Of a DNA stretch of 64,000 nt, positions 37,485 through 46,695 are shown in pieces. Origin of the DNA: Pachypanchax playfairii. Lineage: Eukaryota; Chordata; Actinopteri; Cyprinodontiformes; Aplocheilidae. Each line of letters opens with the position of its first letter. Position 1 is the stretch's first letter. Where the stretch lies: positions 2,455,182-2,519,181 of the forward strand of contig SSNP01000029.1 in assembly GCA_006937955.1 (NCBI GenBank), written 5' to 3'. The notes under the pieces are model-generated. The model made no database searches and was not told the DNA's origin. It saw only the letters and a program-made list of their open reading frames with translations. A program made the translations under genes and the position numbers.

Positions 37485-38051
37485 GGCTGTATTCATACCT
37501 GATAGTCCGGTGGACTCGGTTCGATTGGCGACCAAAATTTGTTTTTAGTTGGTGCGGTTTGGATTCACACTGCACTCTATGAAACAAACCAAATAAGGAG
37601 CATGTTACACCCCCGCCTGTGGTGGCGCTGTGGATTTCTGCACTACTTTTTTGTTGTTGTTACTGCACTTCCTGGTGCTGCCACAGGAGAGAAACGTGAA
37701 CAAACATGGACTAGCAGCAGATTCTGCTGGTTTTGGGATCTATTGTGTTTGGTGAATGTACCAGATCAATATTCTGCTGCAATGAGCACAAGATGAGCAG
37801 ATATCGAGACAGAGGACTAAACGAGGCGGCTGCACAATATAGTCTGTTTCCTGCTTTTAGTGTGGTCTCGGTCTGGTTGCGTTCACACATGCAATCGAAC
37901 CGAGACCCATGCTTTTATGCGGACTAGTGTTCGATTGTTTGGTCCGAATCAGCATTCGGTTGCCATCTCACCTCTCCTCAACCAGACTTTCAGTGCAAAC
38001 AAACTAGAGTTTGATTCAAGCAGACTAAACAGGGTTGGTGTGAATGCACCC
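37485..38051. mobile_element. hAT-like MITE (tentative)
   Basis: Inverted ends GGCTGTATTCATACC and, reverse-complemented on the right, GGGTGCATTCACACC match at 12 of 15 positions. Flanking 8-mers CTCTTTTA and TTATTTTA agree at 6 of 8, compatible with an old 8-bp hAT duplication. The interior includes self-complementary GTCTCGGT/ACCGAGAC segments near 37864-37908. No transposase trace. Confidence 0.55.
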
Positions 38052-38425
38052 TTATTTTAAACTTGAAAGTTTATTGAAGGAAAAAAAACATTATTTGAAA
38101 AGTATTTTGTTGCTCAACTGATTTTCTGTCTGGTCACTACAAAATTTATTTTTTATTGCTTTGCAGAGATAGAGGAATATAAATGTATGTGGTATGCTAA
38201 CGTTAAATTAACTAGGTTTTGCCTTTTCATTTGTACTAGTTTAATTTTTTTTTTTAAAGTTGTCTTATGATGCTGTAATGATGTACTTTTAGTTTAGCAC
38301 CTTTTATAATGCAGAATATTAAAAAACAATGTCACCACCAAAACAGAATTTTTTTTATGTAATTGCTAAATGTCTTTACTATATAATAGTCTTGCTTGCT
38401 TAGGGCGCCAAGCGCATGTAATATA

Positions 38426-38625
38426 CAGTGGGGCAAAAAAGTATTTAGTCAGCCACCAATTGTGTAAGTTCTCCCACTTAAAAAGATCAGAGAGGCCTGT
38501 AATTTTCATCATAGGTATACCTCAACTATGAGAGACAAAATGAGGAAAAAAAATCCAGAAAATCACATTGTCTGATTTTTAAAGAATTTATTTGCAAATT
38601 ATGGTGGAAAATAAGTATTTGGTCA
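38426..38625. repeat. Tc1 terminal inverted repeat, left
   Basis: It matches the reverse complement of 39828-40027 along its full 200 bases. Homology ends at GGTCA on both sides. It also has a diverged relative at 34838-34887. Confidence 0.9.
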
Positions 38626-38641
38626 ATAACAAAAGTTAATC

Positions 38642-39664
38642 TCAATACTTTGTTATATAGCCTTTGTTGGCAATGACAGAGGTCAAACGTTTTCTGTAAG
38701 TCTTCACAAGGTTTTCACACACTGTTGCTGGTATTTTGGCCCATTCCTCCATGCAGATCTCCTCTAGAGCAGTGATGTTTTGGGGCTGACGCTGGGCAAC
38801 ACGGACTTTCAACTCCCTCCAGAGATTTTCTATGGGGTTGAGATCTGGAGACTGGCTAGGCCACTCCAGGACCTTGAAATGCTTCTTACGAAGCCACTCC
38901 TTCGTTGCCCGGGCGGTGTGTTTGGGATCATTGTCATGCTGAAAGACCCAGCCACGTCTCATTTTCAATGCCCTTGCTGATGGAAGGAGGTTTTCACTCA
39001 AAATCTTACGATACATGGCCCCATTCATTCTTTCCTTTACACGGATCAGTCGTCCTGGTCCCCTTGCAGAAAAACAGCCCCAAAGCATGATGTTTCCACC
39101 CCCATGCTTTACAGTAGGTATGGTGTTCTTTGGATCCAACTCAGCATTCTTTCCCCTCCAAACACGACAAGTTGAGTTTCTACCAAAAAGTTCTATTTTG
39201 GTTTCATCTGACCATATGATGTTCTCCCAATCCTCTTCTGGATCATCCAAATGCTCTCTAGCAAACCGCAGACAGGCCTGGATGTGTCCTGGCTTCAGCA
39301 GGGGGACACGTCTGGCACTGCAGGATTTGAGTCCCTGGCGGCGTAGTGTGTTACTGATGGTAGCCTTTGTTACTTTGGTCCCAGCTCTCTGCAGGTCATT
39401 CACTAGGTCCCTCCGTGTGGTTCTGGGATTTTTGCTCACTGTTCTTGTGATCATTTTGACCCCACGGGGTGAGATCTTGCGTGGAGCCCCAGATCGAGGG
39501 AGATTATCAGTGGTCTTGTATGTCTTCCATTTTCTAATAATTGCTCCCACAGTTGATTTCTTCACACCAAGCTGCTTACCTATTGCAGATTCAGTCTTCC
39601 CAGCCTGGTGAAGGTCTACAATTTTGTTTCTGGTGTCCTTTGACAGCTCTTTGGTCTTGGCCAT
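38642..39664 (-). CDS. Tc1-family transposase, full length (340 aa)
   Basis: This gene encodes the enzyme that cuts and pastes its own element at TA sites in the nucleus. The 340-residue length equals the usual Tc1 transposase length. The N-terminal ~110 residues form a paired-like double helix-turn-helix region (ELSKDTRNKIVDLHQAGKT, then the second half near residues 65-110) with a GRPR-like hinge, RSGAPRK, near residue 57. The catalytic triad is intact: Asp153 in WSDE, Asp244 in HDNDPKHT and Glu279 in NPIEN, giving the D-D34-E spacing. A glycine-rich GGGNIMLWGCFS box lies near 188-199. The start ATG lies 163 bases inside the right TIR boundary. No frameshift or premature stop is seen, so it could encode an active protein; activity itself is not shown. 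Confidence 0.93.
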   Translation of the reverse strand: MAKTKELSKDTRNKIVDLHQAGKTESAIGKQLGVKKSTVGAIIRKWKTYKTTDNLPRSGAPRKISPRGVKMITRTVSKNPRTTRRDLVNDLQRAGTKVTKATISNTLRRQGLKSCSARRVPLLKPGHIQACLRFAREHLDDPEEDWENIIWSDETKIELFGRNSTCRVWRGKNAELDPKNTIPTVKHGGGNIMLWGCFSARGPGRLIRVKERMNGAMYRKILSENLLPSARALKMRRGWVFQHDNDPKHTARATKEWLRKKHFKVLEWPSQSPDLNPIENLWRELKVRVAQRQPQNITALEEICMEEWAKIPATVCENLVKTYRKRLTSVIANKGYITKY

Positions 39665-39827
39665 AGTGGAGTTTGGAGCGTGACTGTTTGAGGTTGTGGA
39701 CAGGTGTCTTTTATACTGATAACGAGTTCACACAGGTGCCATTAATACAGGTAACGAGTGGAGGACCGAGGAGCCTCTTAAAGAAGTTACAGGTCTGTGA
39801 AAGCCAGAAATCTTACTTGTTTGTAGG

Positions 39828-40027
39828 TGACCAAATACTTATTTTCCACCATAATTTGCAAATAAATTCTTTAAAAATCAGACAATGTGATTTTCTGGAT
39901 TTTTTTTCCTCATTTTGTCTCTCATAGTTGAGGTATACCTATGATGAAAATTACAGGCCTCTCTGATCTTTTTAAGTGGGAGAACTTACACAATTGGTGG
40001 CTGACTAAATACTTTTTTGCCCCACTG
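39828..40027. repeat. Tc1 terminal inverted repeat, right
   Basis: Reverse complement of the left repeat, ending at the TA target duplication. Such long TIRs usually carry transposase-binding repeats near both ends. Confidence 0.9.
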
Positions 40028-40029
40028 TA

Positions 40030-41315
40030 TATGTTTACAAACTAATCACACAATTACATTGTTTCAGCTATTCTATTGCTGAGGCTAAGAATAAAAACAG
40101 TCTTTGTTATAATCACTATAAGTAGCAGAGTCAAAATATGAAAGTGATATTTCAGTCAGATTAGTATTTTTTAATCGTTAGATTTTAAATGTTTTCATCA
40201 GTGCCAGTTCCATTTGGGAACATAAAAATGTAACATTATATCTTTACAAGGGGAAACATTTAAAATAAGTTTTGGTCATTCATGAATTATAAGGAGAAAA
40301 ATTATTTTCTGTGTGAAGACCTCAAAGATTTTCTTTGTGTCTGTAACACATTTTTAATAAAGTTCATATAATCTTGATGAAAAACATTCACATAACAATA
40401 GTCTTTAGCAATTTCCCAAATTTAAGACACAAAAGATGGGAGAATATGTCCAAATCTTTGTGAACAGTGTTGCTGGCACAAAAAATGTGCCAACAACTTT
40501 ACTTCTTAGTTGGGAATGAAATCTGACTTCTGTTTTTTTCAGACAGTAAAGTCAATAATATTTCTGTGTTTGTCAACAGACAAATACTTTGTTTTTTCCA
40601 TATATTTTTGTTGTGTTCAATTACTCTAACAACACATTGATTAAACTATAATTGCTGAACTTTCACAAAGCTATTTGAGTAAAACAAATCAAATATGTAA
40701 ATAACAGTAATTTGTTTCATTTAGTAGGACTGATGACAAATTACATAATTTCAGCTCCTAATCTTTCTAATGACAAGTCGTTTCCAGACAGGATGTAGAA
40801 ACGTCAAATCATTATTGGGCTAGCTCTTGGAACATTCTTGCATCAGCAGCCTTTGGGAGCCTTCTGGCTGTCATAGAGACGAACCACCTGCTTGACAAGT
40901 AAATCAGTTTCCTGTGGTGGGAATTTTCCAAGGCAGAGCTGTTCATTCTCAGCCTTGACAAATTTGACAGTATGACACTGCAGAAATGATTCAGTGTATT
41001 TACAGGTTACAGAAAAGGCAAGATGCGGCTTACCTAAAGCAAAATTGTGCCTTCTTCAATAAACTTTTGCACGAGGAATATCACAAGTTATTACAGAGAA
41101 AAAATAAAACATAAAATATATAAAAAAAAACAACTATTAATGTAAATAAAATGTATTGACCTGTGTTTTTGTTGTTATGATGAACACAACTGGTCTTTCT
41201 AGTAGTTAACAGATTCCATTGTATACTCACATGGTGTTAAACAGACGAAGAAGATAACTTAAATTAGGCTAACAATTTTTAAGCATTTCTACAATTTCCA
41301 TTCTGCCATTACCAT
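40030..41315. other. Non-coding stretch with one unexplained open segment
   Basis: Mostly AT-rich unrecognised DNA. On the minus strand 40843-40977 is a 44-codon open segment with coding-like codon choice, preceded by a TTTCTGCAG acceptor-like site and ended by TGA. It is treated under findings because the protein is not recognised. Confidence 0.4.
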
Positions 41316-41551
41316 CCCCGCTGCCTCGGGGCGGCCGTAGTCTGTCGGGAAGGAGGTCACCCTCCGAGAAACCGGAGTTTGATCCCGTGTCCCGGCAAGA
41401 GGCTACGTGTCGAAGTATCCTTGGGCAAAGATATTGAACCCCGCAACTGCCCCCAGGGCGCTGTTCAGGATGAGGATGGGTCAAATGCAGAGCCAAATTT
41501 CCCCGCAAGGGATTAATATAAGAAATATAATTTAAAAAAATAAATAAATAA
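41316..41551 (+). repeat. tRNA-derived SINE
   Basis: A head with pol III-like boxes is present, an A-box-like TAGTCTGTCGGGAAGG near 41338 and a B-box-like GAGTTTGATCCCG near 41376. The body contains TTGGGCAAAGATATTGAACC, and the tail contains GGGTCAAATGCAGAG, AAATTTCCCC and a (AAAT)n 3' end. A related copy lies on the minus strand at 50257-50455. The internal promoter layout fits a tRNA-derived teleost SINE; the family name is not assigned. Confidence 0.78.
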
Positions 41552-42010
41552 ACTTGGCAGAAATTAATGAGACAAACTGAAGGTTAGAAGGGATTCTGTA
41601 AATGTGGTAACATAACAGTATCTAGCTAAAACACACACTATATAAAAAAGAGAATTTTAAGAAGACTAACAGCAGGACAAACCATTCAAACATTTTCTGT
41701 ATTTGCTTGACCTTGGTGAGGGTGATGGGAATCTGGTGTTTATCTCTATTGTCCATCAGGTGAGAAGAAAGGTTATCTCAGGAAAAAAGGCCAATCCTAC
41801 AAAGGGCCACATCAAAACAAACCGCTGTGCATATTTTGGATTGTGAAAGGAAAAATACAACCTTCAAACAGAAAAGCCTGATTTGGGCTTTGAATCTGTG
41901 ACCTACTTGTGACAAGGCATAACCAACTGCACCACTAGTCTGTCATTGTGTTAGGCATTTGGGTTTGTTCTGGGTTTCTTATTTGTGGTCAGGCCTGTTA
42001 GGTTATGTTC

Positions 42011-42562
42011 GTTCGTTCGTTCGTCCGTTCGTCTTCTTCCGCTTATCCGGGGTCGGGTCGCGGAGGCAGCTGTCTAAGCAGGGCAGCCCAGACTTCCCTC
42101 TCCCCGGCCACAACCGCCAGCTCATCCGGGGGGATCCCAAGGCGTTCCCAGGCCAGCCGGGAGACATAGTCCCTCCAGCGTGTCCTGGGTCTTCCCTGCG
42201 GCCTCCGTCACGTGGGACGTGCCCGGAACACCTCACCTGGGAGGCGTCCAGGAGGCATTCTGACCAGATGCCCGAGCCACCTCATCTGGCTCCTCTCGAT
42301 GCGGAGGAGCAGCGGTTCTACTTTGAGCCCCTCCCGGATGACCGAGCTTCTCACCCTATCTCTAAGGGAGAGCCCGGCCACCCTGCGGAGAAAACTCATT
42401 TCGGCCGCTTGTACCCGCAATCTCATTCTTTCGGTCACTACCCAGAGCTCGTGACCATAGGTGAGGGTAGGAACGTAGATCGACCGGTAAATCGAGAGCT
42501 TCGCCTTCTGGCTCAGCTCCTTCTTCACCACGACAGATCGACGCAGGGTCCGCAGGGTCCGT
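42011..42562 (-). mobile_element. 5'-truncated non-LTR retrotransposon with 16-bp target duplication
   Basis: The minus strand encodes the C-terminal end of a LINE reverse transcriptase ORF. Recognisable blocks are KAKLSIYRSIYVPTLTYGHE, AEMSFLRRVAGLSLRDRVRS and RSQMRWLGHLVRMP, followed by GRRPRGRPRTRWRDYV in another frame. It ends in a (GAAC)n simple-repeat tail at the low-coordinate end. The 16-bp direct repeat CTGTTAGGTTATGTTC flanks it (41995-42010 and 42563-42578). Heavy 5' truncation is typical of LINE retroposition. GC content is far higher than its surroundings. This block is very common in fish genomes; I do not assign a clade. The 220-codon plus-strand frame over it is antisense noise. 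Confidence 0.85.
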
Positions 42563-42578
42563 CTGTTAGGTTATGTTC

Positions 42579-44909
42579 CTTGTTTATTTTCTTGCTACAG
42601 CTCGCAGTAGCGCTAGCATAAACAGACAGCCCTTAGCAACAGGGAGGGGTGGGGGGGATCCCTAATGCCAACAGCACAGAGGCAAATTGCTAATGAGCTA
42701 CTCCCACTATGCGGAAACTACTTCCTAAAAAACAGCAAAGATTTTGTGATTTGGGGTAAAAACACCATCATCATAATATAAAGACCACTGAGATGCTTTA
42801 AAATAGCTCCAAAGAGATCAGAGTGGATCTTTAACATGTTTGATTTTGGTTTTAGTTCCCCGGAGTCTCCACCTTGTAGTTGTTAGAGTTTTATTTGTCC
42901 AATTGCTCACACAGTGCCAAGTGGGTATAGAAAAGCCAATAAATGTTCCTTTTACAAAGTTGATTTGATGTATTCATAGTCAAGATGATATAATAATAGT
43001 TTATTGTAACATAAACATGTCAGAAGTTTGTTTTGCATCACAGCATCTATACATTCCAGAAAAAATACACGTCTAGACCTTGTATTCATCAACAGAAACA
43101 CAGATTCTTACATAAGAGCAGGAGAACAGTATAAATGTTGAAAAAAGCTCATATGTGACAGCAAAACAAAAAATGCTACTGCATCACTGAGACACAGAGT
43201 TTGTAAGAGGAGTTAGGAGAGGTTGCTGTGATGTAAGTCATGAAGCTTTCATTTCAAATCCAGGTTTTTCTTCTCCGTTCTGTTGTTTTTCATTCAGGAT
43301 CACCTTGAAGTTCAGTTTGAATCTCTTTGAGACACTATCGTCTCTCTCATTCAGTTAGCTTCAATTTAGGCATAAAAACTAGTAAAATAGCCTCTTTTGT
43401 AGTTTAACTTTGCCTCTTGAATAAAGATGCTTCATGCAAAACATTCTTGTAAATGTTGAGAACAAGAGGAAACATCTCTCACTGACTGTGCAGGTTTATG
43501 ATCCGTCTACCTGCCTGTCTCGTAACCAATTATTCCAGCTTTTCTCAGTTAATTAAATACAGATTTTATTATTATTGTCTCCTGCAAGGGAAATTTAAGT
43601 ATCAAAGATGAATGATTATCTTAAATAGTACCAAAATGGGCAATCTGAGCTAATGTTATTTCACAGAAGTTTTACTCCAATGTTTATGCAGCACAAATTT
43701 TACAACCAAGTCTGAATACTGAATTTATTCAGGTCACACTTCTGTCTGTGTTCTCCATTAATCTTTTTATATTAAAGGGGACAATATTATTGCTTGCAAG
43801 GCAAAAGAGTAAGAAAATTAAAACTTTTGTGGGTGCAGACCACACAGCCATTGTTCGGTATAAGACCTGCTGCAGCATGTTTGCAGTTGTTAGCAGCAGG
43901 AGGTGCAGGTTGAAAAACATGCACATTTTTTCTATTTTGCAAAATCGCCTATTTATGAGAAGATAGACTAATTATACAATACTGTACACACTTTGCTAAT
44001 TGTGCAGTGTAGTCATTTAAAGTAGAACACAGACTGTTAATGATAGTACTTTATCAGTATCACCCTGGTGGCATTTTCAGCCCTGCAATAAATTCACTAT
44101 AAAGATAGTTTCAGTAGCTCTACTTTTCATTTAGAGTGTCTCATAATTCTTTCAGCTTTTATAGATGGTATGATATATTCTCCTTTTGCTGAAGCCTTGT
44201 GCTGCAGGTTTGGCCGACCATATTGATCCACCATTAAAGCAAGGTTAAGGTTGTAGCTTTCCTGATTACCGGTGAAGCATACAGTACAAATTACATACAA
44301 AAAAATTGCAATTCTGCAGTGTATTTACCTTGTACCATCATGATTAGCCCAAGGCTAATGTGTTAAAATGTAAGCGTTCTGAGAAAAAAGTCAGTCGTCA
44401 ACTTTGACACCATCTTCCATTTTTCAACATTGTGTTTTGGAGCGATAGCCGGATTTAAAACAGCTGCTCTTCACCTACAAATCTCTTGAGTTTGATTTAT
44501 ACTTAAAATTCTGGATTAGTAATCCTAATTCCTCCAATAAAGTACAGGTCTCAGCTTGAGACAGCTGCATACTGTACATGATCAGAAGTTCACCAGTTCA
44601 CCAATTCAAACTTTACCTTTTCACCATAACTTGATACATACTGCAAAGGTGAGAGAGTTTTTTCTACTCATGTCCTAATTGAGTCTGAGGTCTTGAACTT
44701 CAAATTTAACGTTGCAAACAAGAAAATAGACAAAGAATGTGATGCTATTACGGAGTAGCATAATGTACAGAGGAAGCAGCTGAAGCTTATTGTTTTACAG
44801 TAAAGAATTTTGACTGATCAGGAGTTTGGACCCGATAGAGGGGGATCTGAGGCTTGAAGGCTTCCCTCTCAAAGATCTTGCAGGTCAGGTAAAAAACAGA
44901 GAAGGCCAA
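42579..44909. other. Non-coding stretch with weak minus-strand coding-like segments
   Basis: No named gene or repeat. On the minus strand a segment ending at 44787 and another ending at 43238 read like coding sequence for 30-45 codons, but neither is recognised nor firmly splice-bounded. Confidence 0.4.
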
Positions 44910-45746
44910 TTAGCTCATTCACCGCCATTGACGACTTAAGTCGTGTTTTCAAATACAACCGTTGACTGCCACTAAAATCGTCAATTGCATCTTTTGACGG
45001 GAGGGGTAAGACGACAACCGCGCGCACCATGACAGTAAATATTACTCCACTAAAGGACGTACAAGTTGTTCTTACCTGTGTGCGGTGGTGAAACTTCATT
45101 TGATCATGATGATAATCCATGAAAGAGGAGCGAGTTTTGGGAAGCCATTATGCGTCACGCGATGCATAATGCGGGTGGAGCAAAGCTGAAAAACTTGTGC
45201 AGCTCACACTTCATCAAAGTCTGTGTCGCAGTCGCAAAAGTTTGGATAGAAAGAAATGACGACAATCAACGCGGGCTGCCGAGCTCACAGCCCATATTTC
45301 ATCCCAGCTAGAGACCTCCCTTTTAGCAGACGGGTCCGAGTCACTTGATTTTAGTGCACCTGACCCAGATTCGCCAGATGAGTGGTTCCCGTCTAGATCA
45401 ACAAGGAAGTGTCAATAAACACCGTTTATTAGTGTCAAAGACACTTTTCTGCATGACATGTCTCATTTCACAAAAAGCCTGTTTTCTGTTTTTCTGTCAG
45501 AAAAAGGAGTTTTCGGTGAAATCACTTATTTTCTACAGCAGATTGCGAAAGAACAGTAAACACTAGAAACAAGATGTTTTTTCCCGATAGAAGTAGATAA
45601 TGTACTATTTGTTTTGATAGTTTAGCTCTTTGTATAGTCATAAAGTACAATATTCAGTGGCTCTTCAAAAACAGTAAACAATTCTCAAAAATGCTGGCAG
45701 GGAATGGTCTTTCTGTTCAGAAAACAGCTGGCAGCCAATGAGTTAG
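44910..45746. mobile_element. piggyBac-like non-autonomous element (tentative)
   Basis: The left end reads TTAGCTCATTCACCGCCA and the reverse-complemented right end reads CTAACTCATTGGCTGCCA. These form an inverted pair resembling piggyBac-type TIRs next to a mutated TTAA. The interior is GC-richer than the flanks, with CpG-rich patches at 45000-45300. It encodes an acidic stretch PDPDSPDEW near 45359, reminiscent of piggyBac transposase N-termini. Most of any transposase is missing. Confidence 0.5.
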
Positions 45747-45776
45747 AGATGATGTCATTAATATGCAGAGAGGTGT

Positions 45777-45953
45777 CAAAAGTAGAAGTAGAAAGTAGAA
45801 ATCCAGTCCAGCAGCTGTTCCCACCATCACTAAACCAGCTGAATTCAATTAGCACAGCTCCTTCACCAGGTAGATGAGCTAGTTGGTATTCTAGATGTAC
45901 AGGCAGATCCAAAAACATGGCAGGATTTCTGCTTTCTACTACTTCTACTTTTG
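45777..45953. mobile_element. Small foldback MITE
   Basis: 28 bases at 45777-45804 (CAAAAGTAGAAGTAG...) are inverted at 45923-45953, with one mismatch and a 3-base length difference. The 177 bp unit could fold into a hairpin. It begins about 30 bases after the piggyBac-like element. Family unknown. Confidence 0.65.
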
Positions 45954-45965
45954 AGACCTACTATG

Positions 45966-46384
45966 CTAATAGAATAGCATAGAATAGCCTTTATTGTCCT
46001 TGTACAGTGTACGGGACACAGCACATTTATTTTATCCACACAATCACAAATGACAGAACTAAACATGACCAGGCTCGGTTCATTGCAGATATTTTGGTTT
46101 TGGAAGTGTGTTTCTGTATAATAGTTATACTCACATTTTAATTGATAATATCCTCCTGAACAGCGTCAGTTTGAAGAAATAAAGTTTATGGTGGACAGTT
46201 GCTCCAATTTTACTTTGAATTAACCAGCCAGTAGATTACTATACAGATATTAAGCTAAAGTGTGGCATTGTGGTTGGGGTTGGCATTTATACTATGAACC
46301 AACTGTATCTGTTAGCCAAATATCTCCTAATTCATCAAGCTAATTTGAATCTAACTGTCAGAAAGTAATCATAATGTTTGTCTA
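45966..46384. other. Short repeat scrap, then unrecognised sequence
   Basis: 45966-46030 (GAATAGCCTTTATTGTCC) resembles the 3' part of a common teleost SINE. The remainder shows nothing recognisable. Confidence 0.35.
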
Positions 46385-46695
46385 CAAGATGGGCTGCACA
46401 ATGGTAGAGCTGTTGCCTTGCAGCGAGAAGGTCCTGAGTTTGCATATTCTCCCCGTGCATGTGTAGGTTTTCTCTGGAGACTCAGGTTTCCTCCCACAGT
46501 CCAAAAACATGCAAGAGGTTAATTGGTGACTCTAAATTGTCCCTAGGTGTGAGTGTGTGTGTGAATGGTTGTTTGTCTATGTGTGGCCCTGTGATGGACT
46601 GGCGACCTGTCCAGGGTGTCGCCCAAAGACCGCTGGAAATAGGCACCAGCTCCCTGCGACCCTGAACAGGAAGAAACAAGTTTAAAAAATGGATA
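46385..46695 (+). repeat. Teleost tRNA-like interspersed repeat, near full length
   Basis: The head GCACAATGGTAGAGCTGTTG and CCTTGCAGCGAGAAGGTCCT is tRNA-like. The body has TTCTCCCCGTGCATG, CCACAGTCCAAAAACATGCA, TAATTGGTGACTCTAAATTG and GATGGACTGGCGACCTGTCC, ending with CCTGAACAGGAAG and AAATGGATAG. This layout is familiar from many fish genomes. Fragments of the same family are at 6030-6200, 21460-21590, 34716-34836 and 47870-47965. Confidence 0.78.

Larger units (their letters stand above)
38426..40027 (-). mobile_element. Complete Tc1/mariner element with matching 200-bp TIRs
   Basis: A 1602 bp element is flanked by the TA target (38424-38425 and 40028-40029). Terminal inverted repeats 38426-38625 and 39828-40027 are each 200 bp, start CAGTGGGGCAAAAAAGTATT, and appear identical when compared base by base by eye. 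A single full-length transposase gene fills the interior on the minus strand. Equal TIR lengths, no visible divergence and an undamaged gene suggest a recent insertion from an active source. Confidence 0.95.

Noticed and set aside
39015..39611. 198-codon plus-strand open frame
   Set aside because: Antisense to the intact Tc1 transposase.
41959..42621. 220-codon plus-strand open frame
   Set aside because: It lies antisense to the LINE reverse transcriptase remnant at 42011-42562 and has low-complexity Pro/Arg/His composition; a shadow of a GC-rich retroelement.
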